This document shows positions 27,576 through 35,384 of a DNA stretch of 64,000 bases, one piece after another. Both the position numbers and the translations under genes were made by a program. Each line of letters opens with the position of its first letter. Within the stretch, counting starts at the first letter, position 1. This stretch comes from Paenibacillus agricola (GTDB taxonomy: Bacteria > Bacillota > Bacilli > Paenibacillales > NBRC-103111): the NCBI RefSeq assembly GCF_011440305.1, contig NZ_JAAOIW010000018.1, positions 62,001 through 126,000 on the forward strand, given 5' to 3'. The notes beneath the pieces were generated by a model. The model saw nothing but the letters and a program-made list of their open reading frames with translations. It did not search any database and had not been told where the DNA came from.

Positions 27576-28118
27576 ATGGAGATGGAATACTTGCCAACAA
27601 TCGAACTAACTGAAGAAATGCTTAAATCCAATGGCTGGGCCTACTTATTTGATTTATCTCATTTAAAGGGATCACAAAATGAAGATGCGATTAACGAACA
27701 CATTCGGAATATTTATTTGTCTGCCGTTGAAGCGCTGTCCAAACAAAGATCCAAAAAGTTAAAGAAAGGTCCCTTTGTTATTTGGAATTGTTTAAGAAGA
27801 CTAGTCGGGGATAATAACCAGCCAACTGATGGTTACGTATTGATAGTAACTCCTTTCTATCACGAGGTTGCCGGCAGGGATGTTGACCCAATCGTTGAAA
27901 AAATGTGGCAACATAAAGGATATATTAGAGCTTCCTCAGCGATTCCTATATTAGAGGGTGCGGTTCCTGCTTGCCTATTTGAAGATGGGCAGGCCTATCC
28001 AATAGAGCTGGACGAGGAATTTTTCTCCCAACTATCGAATCTATTTGAAGAACATCAATACATGTTATCCCTTAACAATTATGGGATGGAGCTTCGTTCC
28101 AACCCGTATGAAAATTAG
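27576..28118 (+). CDS. Hypothetical protein under promoter copy 5 (180 aa)
   Basis: A soluble, acidic 180-residue protein from ATG 27576 (or ATG 27582, directly behind GGAG). It contains LSKQRSKKLKKGPFVIWNCL, DGYVLIVTPFYHEVAGRDVD and a C-terminal helical segment. No family is recognised. The predicted transcript has a leader of about 10 nt, so it would be translated as a nearly leaderless message. It forms a complete single-gene cassette: promoter copy, gene, strong terminator that begins inside its last codons. Confidence 0.7.
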   Translation: MEMEYLPTIELTEEMLKSNGWAYLFDLSHLKGSQNEDAINEHIRNIYLSAVEALSKQRSKKLKKGPFVIWNCLRRLVGDNNQPTDGYVLIVTPFYHEVAGRDVDPIVEKMWQHKGYIRASSAIPILEGAVPACLFEDGQAYPIELDEEFFSQLSNLFEEHQYMLSLNNYGMELRSNPYEN

Positions 28119-28146
28119 ACGACTACTCAGGTCGTCTAATTTTCAT
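28108..28146 (+). terminator. Strong terminator, 16-bp perfect stem
   Basis: Bases 28108-28123 pair perfectly with 28131-28146 around a 7-nt loop. The stop codon of the 180-residue gene lies inside the left arm. The A-rich left and T-rich right flanks could make it work in both directions. Its core GACGAC/GTCGTC stem resembles the terminator at 26955. Confidence 0.9.
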
Positions 28147-28208
28147 CGCGTTTGCAATATCTATGACTCATTATGTAAAAATGACCAATACATGAGGATA
28201 TTACCATA

Positions 28209-28256
28209 ATAATATACATTCCATGACATTCTATTGCCCTACTATTATGATTTAAT
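28209..28256 (+). promoter_or_regulatory. Island composite promoter, copy 6
   Basis: This copy reads ATAAT-ATAC-ATTCC at 28209-28222, TGACA at 28224-28228, six bases, TGCCC at 28235-28239, eleven bases, and TTTAAT at 28251-28256. The left SOS-like half is lost. It now faces an IS110-like remnant rather than an intact gene. Confidence 0.75.
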
Positions 28257-28385
28257 AGATCTAGAAGAAACTTATTAGGAGCCATTCCTGTAATGAAGTA
28301 ATTTGAGCTTTGAAAGAAAAATGCGCCTTTAGTATACTGGAATCGTTCCGGGAAGAAAAAACCACATGCGAAAAGAAGCGCACAC

Positions 28386-28517
28386 ATGAAGTATAAAATG
28401 AAACAGAAACAGAATCAACGTATTACGCGAATTAAGGAAGGTACCTTAGTCGTTGGAGCAGATAGTACGAAGAAAATCCATGTGGTTCGGGCTGTGGAAG
28501 TGTGGTCAGCGAGCTGA
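28386..28517 (+). pseudogene. IS110-family (DEDD) transposase N-terminal remnant
   Basis: The 43-residue frame starting MKYKMKQKQNQRITRI continues as TLVVGADSTKKIHVVRAVE, which is the beginning of an IS110-type transposase (first catalytic Asp in VVGAD). It stops at TGA 28515. An overlapping frame continues ELIGYVFPDQYCFYKQRD, so there is at least one frameshift before the element is lost altogether near 28570. The full transposase would be about 400 residues. The remnant lies just after promoter copy 6. Confidence 0.65.
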
Positions 28518-28591
28518 TAGGATATGTCTTCCCCGACCAGTACTGCTTTTACAAACAAAGAGATAAGGTCGCTGTGGAAAATGTGCTGCTT

Positions 28592-28709
28592 CTCCGATGG
28601 AACCGACATCATCATTTCCGCTTGTGAATCGTTAAAAGAACAGCTTCATCTGTTTCCTCATGAGGTGTACCATCATTTCTATCGGAATTTGAAAAGGGGA
28701 TTACTTTGA
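28592..28709 (+). pseudogene. Degenerate copy of the 3' end of the 41394-41630 gene
   Basis: These 118 nt align without gaps to 41513-41630; the encoded tail (GTDIIISACESLKEQ, HLFPHEVYHHFYRNLKRGLL) matches that of the downstream ORF. The upstream part differs, so this is a transplanted gene tail. The 61-residue ORF beginning at 28524 is this tail fused to unrelated sequence. Confidence 0.75.
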
Positions 28710-28742
28710 TAGAGGGATATTGGAATTTTTAATTAAGGAACG

Positions 28743-30110
28743 GTGGGGCAATTGCTAAAAAGATACATGTACGAATGCACATGCGGTTGGCATTATGAGC
28801 ATCAAAGTGGAGGCTATCGGGAACCAGGAGATGTAGTTTCCGCTATCGAAAGCAAGCTTGACGAGCGAATACATCCGAGAGCAAAAAGGGCATGGCAGCA
28901 GCTGTTCATCCAACCTCTTCTTATTCAAGAGAGAGAAAGACCCAAACCGGTTCAGTTCAATATTCCGTCATTTTTACAGTCAAGAAGAAAGAACGCGGGC
29001 GATTCTGGACAAGCTGCGCTATCCGTTGATAAGCGCCATGTGTGCGAGAGCCGGTTATTAGGAGCATGTAGCTACTGCCGGATGGTTACTGAGCATTACG
29101 CGGTTTATTCATCAAATGGACATGAATTGATGCATCCGATACTTTGTGAAGCTTGCGGTGAGGATATCAAGGTTTTTGAAGACTTTACGAGCATTTCTTG
29201 CCCGATCTGCGATGAAAATGTGATCGCGGTCGAGATCAAATTAATTCCGGCAGATGTGTTAAGCAGACGCACTTTGTCTTTGCATCAGCAGCTTGAAAAT
29301 GAATGCGTTAACCCGCGATACATCGGCATGGCTAAACGTCTTCTTTTGCTGCTTTCCAGATTCGAAAACGTTCCTTTAGCGGAGGACTCTGTTTCTGACT
29401 GGGCAGGAGCGGCAGTAAAAGTGATTGCGCTGCATGACTTAAGAAATCAGGGGAAGCTTGATGAGAATAAGGAGTCAAGTCCTAAGCTTGAGGAAAAGAT
29501 TTGTCTTATCGAAGAGATACTGGATCATTTGGGGATAAGTAACATGTTTATTCATCATTCTGATACGGTGGTTTTCGCCGTTGGGGAGGAAGGGATCAGG
29601 GTATCCAATTCCTTAATCCCTATTTACCTAAATAAGTATGTGTTTGCTGCGGTTGAATGGTCAGAAACAAATGTAGGTTTCAGTGTGGACGGGCTCGTTT
29701 TGATTCCGAAAATAGAAAAGGTGGACCCTTCGTTGATATCGCCGGAGCAATGGGGAAAAAATCAATGGCTAAAATATATTTTACCAGCGAAACATATGGT
29801 TTTACTGGTGGGAGCAGGCAGCGGGCTAGGCGAATCGGCGATTGTTATTTCCAAGATTGCCCGATATTTTGGCTTGTTTACGTCCGCTGTCACAGGCCGT
29901 CCTCTCCCCTTAGAAGGAAGGGAAAGGCAACAGCGGGCTAATAAGTTGATAGGAAGGCTAGCGGCAGCGGTGGACTCGCTCCACGTTGTTCCGCAGCCAT
30001 TACATACAGATGAAGCGGATAAAATTTCTGAACTGCTTCATAGGAGAGACGAGATGCTTCTTAAAGGCTTTAAAACATTGCTTCCGTATTTGCCAGAAGA
30101 GCAGGCATAG
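28743..30110 (+). CDS. Zinc-finger protein with C-terminal FtsZ/tubulin-like GTPase-fold domain
   Basis: A 455-residue protein. The N-terminus carries cysteine pairs (CTCGW near 12-16, then CSYC, CEAC and CPIC between about 109 and 155), consistent with zinc-ribbon structures. Residues about 273-430 resemble the FtsZ nucleotide domain: TVVFAVGEEGIRVSNSLI corresponds to beta-1 and the T1 loop, VFAAVEWSETN to beta-2, G357-AGSGLGES-365 to the tubulin signature T4 loop (FtsZ GGGTGTG), then IVISKIARYFGLFTSAVTGR and PLEGRERQQRANKLIGRL, which match the FtsZ T5-T6 region closely. The T1 loop is degenerate and the FtsZ C-terminal domain is absent, so polymerisation is uncertain. GTG 28743 is used as start; TTG 28752 and ATG 28767 are alternatives. 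It heads an operon with ankyrin, nuclease and SIR2 genes. Confidence 0.7.
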   Translation: MGQLLKRYMYECTCGWHYEHQSGGYREPGDVVSAIESKLDERIHPRAKRAWQQLFIQPLLIQERERPKPVQFNIPSFLQSRRKNAGDSGQAALSVDKRHVCESRLLGACSYCRMVTEHYAVYSSNGHELMHPILCEACGEDIKVFEDFTSISCPICDENVIAVEIKLIPADVLSRRTLSLHQQLENECVNPRYIGMAKRLLLLLSRFENVPLAEDSVSDWAGAAVKVIALHDLRNQGKLDENKESSPKLEEKICLIEEILDHLGISNMFIHHSDTVVFAVGEEGIRVSNSLIPIYLNKYVFAAVEWSETNVGFSVDGLVLIPKIEKVDPSLISPEQWGKNQWLKYILPAKHMVLLVGAGSGLGESAIVISKIARYFGLFTSAVTGRPLPLEGRERQQRANKLIGRLAAAVDSLHVVPQPLHTDEADKISELLHRRDEMLLKGFKTLLPYLPEEQA

Positions 30111-30220
30111 CATCCCGATCGGCAGATTCGCAAGAAGATGATGGATGTTCGGGGGTCTCGTTTGTCCAAGCCTTCGTGGTAACATTGAGTGTTACCGGTT
30201 CTGTGATACCCTATATACAA

Positions 30221-31282
30221 ATGAAGGGGAGGGGATACAACATTCGTTCTAATCTTATACAAAATCAGCCGTTTACAGAGTTGCTAAAGAAGGCTATCAT
30301 GGCCCGCCAGCTCGAATTGATAACGCGGATTCTTCAAAGCTCTAAGCTGGATCTTGCCGTAGCTGCATGGGAGATCATGTTAATGAAAAGCTTGAATGAT
30401 GCGGAAATGCTGCTGGTACTGCAGAAGCTTACTATGGATATTCATACGCTGTTACCTAATAAAGAGACTTGGTTAACCCAAGCTGCAACCCAAGGAAAAT
30501 ATGATATCTGTGAATATCTTCTTAAACAGGGGGCAGACCCTAACCTTTGCAACGGATTTGAGGAACCGCCTCTCATCAGCGCAGCCAAAGGCGGCAGCCT
30601 CCGCTTGGTTGACATGCTGATACACTACGGCGCGAATCCCCTGAAACGGGATAAGCAAGACCAAACGCCATTGATGTGGGCTGCTTCAGCCGGAGCCCCG
30701 TCTCTTGTACAACGTTTTGTCAGCTTAGGTAATAACATGGATGACGGGAATAAATACGGACATACGGCTATTATTCGTGCATCGCAATCGCCCAATTTAG
30801 AAACTGTAAAATGCTTGCTGGACATGGGCTGCGATATCCAGGGAGCGCTTAAAGCCTTCATCATTCGACGCAGATACGAAGCCTTACAGCTTCTCTTGGA
30901 ATACGGCGCTAACCCTAATGAGGTTTGTTCCAAATCCGGAGGCACCCCGTTTCAGTTTGCGGCTTGCGAGGGGGACTTAAGGATTATAAAGCTGCTGCTC
31001 CAATACGGTGCGGATCCTCATGTTACGGGGAATGACGGCGAAACGGCTTTAATGTGCGCGGCGGAATTTGGACATGGCTCCGTAATCGATATCCTGCTGT
31101 CGCAGCAGGTTGATTTATCGTTGTGTGATGTAGAAGGAAAAACAGCGGTAGATTACGCCCAAAAACAAGGCCAGACTTATATAAAACGCAAGTTAATGCT
31201 GCAAGGAGGCAGGAAAGGCAACGACCGCATCGTGTATTTTCAGCCATACCGCACGCCGCAGAAATCGCAACCTCGGATATAA
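30221..31282 (+). CDS. Ankyrin-repeat protein
   Basis: A 353-residue protein with about six to seven ankyrin repeats between residues 80 and 335 (DICEYLLKQGADPN, RLVDMLIHYGANPL, QTPLMWAASAGAPS, LQLLLEYGANPNEV, IIKLLLQYGADPHV, ETALMCAAEFGHGS). The frame is open to GTG 30176, but 30178-30196 is a perfect 7-bp hairpin, so ATG 30221 is taken; a strong AGGGGAGGGG at 30224-30234 raises the possibility of initiation slightly downstream. It is cytoplasmic and probably a protein-interaction scaffold. It lies 110 bases after the FtsZ-like gene and 29 bases before the nuclease gene. Confidence 0.88.
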   Translation: MKGRGYNIRSNLIQNQPFTELLKKAIMARQLELITRILQSSKLDLAVAAWEIMLMKSLNDAEMLLVLQKLTMDIHTLLPNKETWLTQAATQGKYDICEYLLKQGADPNLCNGFEEPPLISAAKGGSLRLVDMLIHYGANPLKRDKQDQTPLMWAASAGAPSLVQRFVSLGNNMDDGNKYGHTAIIRASQSPNLETVKCLLDMGCDIQGALKAFIIRRRYEALQLLLEYGANPNEVCSKSGGTPFQFAACEGDLRIIKLLLQYGADPHVTGNDGETALMCAAEFGHGSVIDILLSQQVDLSLCDVEGKTAVDYAQKQGQTYIKRKLMLQGGRKGNDRIVYFQPYRTPQKSQPRI

Positions 31283-31311
31283 GACAAGACTTTTAACTTT
31301 TAAACTAATGA

Positions 31312-32595
31312 ATGGAGAGTGCTTATACAATGGATACAATCCGTACTAACAAGGATAACGCTATAAATGAAGCAGAGGAGCAATGGGAGGTAGATAACAT
31401 CCATAGAGATACGCTGCTTCCAGAGTCAAGTGAGGAGAGCACTCAAGATGAGCTCAGCGGGCTGGAGCAATCGCCGCTTTTTCAATTGTCTCTCGCTTCC
31501 AAAGAGCTGTTCCACAGCAACTTTTTATCTTGGCTTCTTTTGCAATACCCCGCACTGGGTGCTGAAGTGTTAGCACGTTGGATAGGTGAAGAGGGGAGTA
31601 GCTGCAGCATCAACAGAGTAGAGAGGGAACAGAAAAACCGGGATTTAGTCGTCTACTTTACTGCTGCAGCAGGTCAGAGTAAGGTATTAACGATAGAGAA
31701 TAAAGTGAAAAGTACCCCCGACTTGGCCCAGCTTGAGAAATATGCCAACGGAAGCGGTGATCAGGATTATTTTCTGTTGCTAAGTTTAACTCGACCGTCC
31801 TTTATGATGGGGGATTCCATCCAACTGCAGAACGGCAAAGTGTGGGCGTTTCTCAACTATAAGCGATTAGGGGAGCTGCTTGAACCTCTTTGCGAGCCGA
31901 TCCGGCAGTCTAGCCCCTACCATGCTTTTCTTTTAAGAGATTACGTATCGTTTATTAAGAAGCTTCATCGGGTTGGTCAATCGGCCGAACTTAATCCCGC
32001 TGTGGACAATTATGATTGGTACGCTCCTTCTAACCGGTGGTTATCGCGATTAAGAACGCTACGCTTGTACGATTTGTATGTAAAGCATGTCCATGCCCAG
32101 CTGGCTTGGGAATTTCATAAACGAATGGAATCAGAGATTCCGTCCTTGCCTTTAACCTTGGAAACTGCTTGGGAAAATGCACCGGTCGGCCATGCTTTCA
32201 CCAATTCGGGGATGACCAAAGGTACAGGTTTAAGCGAAATTAAGTATGTAGTCGGCACATTGAGTGGAAAACCCGTTGTGTTGGGCGTGCAAATCCAAGG
32301 GGAGCAGTTCAGATTGTTTGTGGAAAGCAGAATCAAAGCTAAGGAAATGGCCGAGATGCTTTTGCAGGAAAAGGAATGGTTCCGCTTTGATCAAATCGAT
32401 TTGTTCGAAGGACAGGTGTATCCGATTCGCCGTGGACAGACGTTCAATTCATTTACGACCACGTTCCAATACCAATATGTCAAACTTAAAGAATGCTCCA
32501 TTCAGGAGCTTATCCGAATATCGGTAAATTGTATAGCAAAATTACACGATAATAAGCAGCGTATCGTAGAGCTTCTTTGCCTCGACACGAACTGA
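31312..32595 (+). CDS. PD-(D/E)XK superfamily nuclease (PDDEXK_4 type)
   Basis: A 427-residue protein with the PDDEXK_4 core: FHSNFLSWLLLQYP, then D111 in NRDLVVYF and E129-N-K131 in TIENKVKSTPDLAQLEKY. These three residues form the catalytic triad of this nuclease class. The C-terminal half (about 220-427) is unassigned and may bind DNA. ATG 31312 or ATG 31330 could start it. It probably supplies the DNA-cutting activity of the operon. The next gene begins 10 bases after its stop. Confidence 0.82.
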   Translation: MESAYTMDTIRTNKDNAINEAEEQWEVDNIHRDTLLPESSEESTQDELSGLEQSPLFQLSLASKELFHSNFLSWLLLQYPALGAEVLARWIGEEGSSCSINRVEREQKNRDLVVYFTAAAGQSKVLTIENKVKSTPDLAQLEKYANGSGDQDYFLLLSLTRPSFMMGDSIQLQNGKVWAFLNYKRLGELLEPLCEPIRQSSPYHAFLLRDYVSFIKKLHRVGQSAELNPAVDNYDWYAPSNRWLSRLRTLRLYDLYVKHVHAQLAWEFHKRMESEIPSLPLTLETAWENAPVGHAFTNSGMTKGTGLSEIKYVVGTLSGKPVVLGVQIQGEQFRLFVESRIKAKEMAEMLLQEKEWFRFDQIDLFEGQVYPIRRGQTFNSFTTTFQYQYVKLKECSIQELIRISVNCIAKLHDNKQRIVELLCLDTN

Positions 32596-32605
32596 GGGTA
32601 CCGAT

Positions 32606-33796
32606 ATGGAGCTTGAGCATTTTGTATGGTTAGTTAAAGGTGATAGCATGAACCGGGTTACAAGGAATGGGCAGGTGTACTCCCTATACTTTGAAGGAGA
32701 AGGCTTCATCGAGCTGTTGGAAAATGGATGGACGCTGATTCGCATTTCCACCCAACATCCTTTTTTTCAATCCTTTGCCGCAGCTTACCCAAGGTTTAGT
32801 GATACCTTGCTTCCATGGGCGAATCATTTATTAAGCTGCGCCTACAGTTGTCCAGCTTGTCACGGTCCAACTATTTATGTACCGGAGTTAGATCAGCCTG
32901 ATTTCTGCTGTTCCCGGTGCGGTAAAAAACAATTACACGAATTCATCGATCTGCTGCTTCACAAATGGATGCGGCACGCAGGAAAGGAAACGGTCGTCGC
33001 TTTTATTAACGGGTATTGTAAGGAGATATGCGAGAGCATGTCCTTTTTTACCCATGCCGGTGACCTGTCCACTCTGGCCGACCAGATATGGATTGAGGCG
33101 TTTGATGAGCCTTTTTTCTCTGGTACACGGCAGTATGCGGTGGCCCAAAAAATGCTGAAGCTCAAGCACGGTGACAATCAGCTCGCCTATTTCCGTTCCC
33201 ATCTGGAGCGAAAGCTGCTATATCACAACCAGATGTATGAACCATGCAGCCCCAAGGAGACAATCAGCCTCATGCAAAAGCTTACTGTGGCGGAATGTAT
33301 CGAGGCTTTGCTGGGGAATCCTGTTCAACTGCATTCTGTTCTTATGAACACTAGCGGGGTACTGTATCGATCGTTCAAGTCGTACGAGCTGTCGGGGGAT
33401 GCTGTTGCAGGCAATTTGGCGGATGAACAGGAAGCAATCGAGATGATTGATAAGTATATCGAATGCGGGTCATCGACAACGACCCGAAACGGTCAGATCA
33501 CCGAGCATGAGCAGTACGGATTATTAAAGCTGAGGGACGGCACGTACTATCCCGCTTGGTTGACGTTCACGACGGATAGTCCTCCCGGGCTTCCGAAGAA
33601 TGTGGAACTGTATTTTCATTCAATGCCCGGTCAATCGGTTGAATGGAAGTCGATGGTGCGGTTTTTACACAAAGACGTACAGGACATATTTCCATTGCAG
33701 TATAGAACGATAACCCAAAATCAGTGCGTGACCTACCCTACAAATGAATGGCAAGAGCTTACCATTACAGCAGAAGAGGTGGCCAACTATGAATAA
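32606..33796 (+). CDS. Zinc-ribbon protein of unknown function
   Basis: A 396-residue soluble protein. CPAC at about 81-84 and CSRC at about 102-105 form a four-cysteine zinc ribbon; the remainder includes a helical middle region and a beta-rich C-terminus (LRDGTYYPAWLTFTTD). No catalytic motif is recognised. GAGGGTACCGAT precedes ATG 32606. It overlaps the SIR2 gene by 8 nt, so the two products are likely made in equal amounts. Confidence 0.75.
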   Translation: MELEHFVWLVKGDSMNRVTRNGQVYSLYFEGEGFIELLENGWTLIRISTQHPFFQSFAAAYPRFSDTLLPWANHLLSCAYSCPACHGPTIYVPELDQPDFCCSRCGKKQLHEFIDLLLHKWMRHAGKETVVAFINGYCKEICESMSFFTHAGDLSTLADQIWIEAFDEPFFSGTRQYAVAQKMLKLKHGDNQLAYFRSHLERKLLYHNQMYEPCSPKETISLMQKLTVAECIEALLGNPVQLHSVLMNTSGVLYRSFKSYELSGDAVAGNLADEQEAIEMIDKYIECGSSTTTRNGQITEHEQYGLLKLRDGTYYPAWLTFTTDSPPGLPKNVELYFHSMPGQSVEWKSMVRFLHKDVQDIFPLQYRTITQNQCVTYPTNEWQELTITAEEVANYE

Positions 33797-35297
33797 TAAT
33801 CGTTATGAAGTGCTTCATACCCTAGTATTTTGGAAAAAGACATTGCACCGGCACGAATACCTTGGATTCACCTTGTTGGACCTTCAAACCGGTGAAAAAG
33901 CAGGCTATACCTTTGATGAGGCTTTCAAGCTTATTCATTCCTATGGAGGTACCAATGCTTCTGCTGAGCAATCCGCTGATGGCAGCAGCAGACGGTTAGA
34001 GCCGCGCACAGAGCTGCAGCTACCGCCATTCACTGACCCGGTGTGGCATCTTTCTGTCAGTACAGACGACCAGCCTTATCCGCAGAGCTATTCAGATAAG
34101 CTAAAGCAAGCCGCTGATCGAGCGGTGGATGCGGATATACGTTGGAACCTGGAGGTTCAGAAACGAAAGTGGAAACAAAAAGCGCAGCATCTGTACGATC
34201 ACATCTATACAGCAGCGGAGAAGGAGAAGCGGAAAACCGCAGAAAAGTGGATCGGGAAAGCGGCTAATATTGTTGTATTAAGCGGGGCGGGCATAAGCAC
34301 GGAATCCGGTGTACCGGATTTTCGCTCTGGAGAAGGCGCAATTTGGGAGAACCCGTTGCAGCTCATGAAAATGAGTGCGCTTTATCGCGATGCGAATCCC
34401 CAGCAATATTGGGCGACTATTAGAGCTTTGTTATTGGGGTCATTGAGCGAGGTGCTTCCGGTTCAAACAACAGGAGCGTTGGTGCGGGCCATGGAATTGA
34501 TTCAGCCCAATTCAGGCCATTTATTTTTTTCGCATCTGGAGCAGATGGGTAAGCAAGTAACTGTCGTTACGCAAAATGTTGACGATTTACATGAGAAGGC
34601 AGGCAGTGCCAGGGTGCTCCATCCCCATGGAGAAATCTTACAATCCCGCTGCCCCGTATGCGGCGAAAGTTCAGCTACATGGGCTATATTAAACCAACCG
34701 AACCCTCTGGGTGTTCATTATAGTGGGGGCAAACTGTGCGAAGGGCTGCTTGTTCCTGATCTTGTCTTATTCGGGGATCCGATAAAGGACTCGGACGAAA
34801 TTTATGCGATCGTGGGGAACGCGGACCTGCTTATAGTTGTGGGAACCTCGCTTCAGGTTGCACCGATGAATCAGCTGCCCGGTTATGCATTGGGCGCAAA
34901 GAAAATATTGATTAATCACGAACAGACACCTTATGACGATGAGTTTGATCTTGTTTTACACGGTCCGATAGGAAGCATATTGAGGGAAATGGAAGCCTCG
35001 ATATTTCAGGGGTCAGGCAGAAAAACGACACAACTCATATGCGGAGTTTGTAAGACGAATACAGCAGAAGGAGTCTACGCATCGAAGATTGCGCCGGTCT
35101 CTGGCGCTTACTGTCAACCGTGTATGATTCGTGGCGCAGAACCGTATGACCTTATCGTTACCAAGCTATCGCGGATGAACAAGAACGGTAATGAGAGGAG
35201 TCCAAGACTTCAGGCCATCATTGAGTCCACACTGGAGATTGCCGGGAAAACGAATGAAAATTTAATATATGATGTTGCACTCAAAAGGAAGCAGTGA
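33789..35297 (+). CDS. SIR2-family NAD-dependent protein with extra N- and C-terminal domains
   Basis: A 502-residue protein. The SIR2 domain covers about 155-405: G166-AGIS, PDFRSG, T261-QNVDDLH-268 and catalytic H280 in HPHG, all present. CPVC and a later cysteine (KLC) supply part of the structural zinc site. About 145 residues before and 95 after the domain are additional; the tail has a second set of cysteines (CGVC, CQPC). Intact motifs are compatible with either a deacylase or, as in several phage-defence systems (ThsA, DSR, Sir2-HerA), an NAD-consuming effector. ATG 33789 is chosen because GAGGTGG is well spaced; it overlaps the preceding stop. Confidence 0.88.
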   Translation: MNNNRYEVLHTLVFWKKTLHRHEYLGFTLLDLQTGEKAGYTFDEAFKLIHSYGGTNASAEQSADGSSRRLEPRTELQLPPFTDPVWHLSVSTDDQPYPQSYSDKLKQAADRAVDADIRWNLEVQKRKWKQKAQHLYDHIYTAAEKEKRKTAEKWIGKAANIVVLSGAGISTESGVPDFRSGEGAIWENPLQLMKMSALYRDANPQQYWATIRALLLGSLSEVLPVQTTGALVRAMELIQPNSGHLFFSHLEQMGKQVTVVTQNVDDLHEKAGSARVLHPHGEILQSRCPVCGESSATWAILNQPNPLGVHYSGGKLCEGLLVPDLVLFGDPIKDSDEIYAIVGNADLLIVVGTSLQVAPMNQLPGYALGAKKILINHEQTPYDDEFDLVLHGPIGSILREMEASIFQGSGRKTTQLICGVCKTNTAEGVYASKIAPVSGAYCQPCMIRGAEPYDLIVTKLSRMNKNGNERSPRLQAIIESTLEIAGKTNENLIYDVALKRKQ

Positions 35298-35384
35298 TAA
35301 ACGAAGCATTTTTATCTAAAGGGTACTAATTCCATTTGTTTATAATGACATATTTTAGGTTTGCAGGTATTATTAGTAGGTACA

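Noticed and set aside
27059-28256. CRISPR array or other tandem repeat explanation for the recurring sequences
   Set aside because: Copies are hundreds to thousands of bases apart, are imperfect, end in a -10 box and lie before genes; there are no spacers of equal length.
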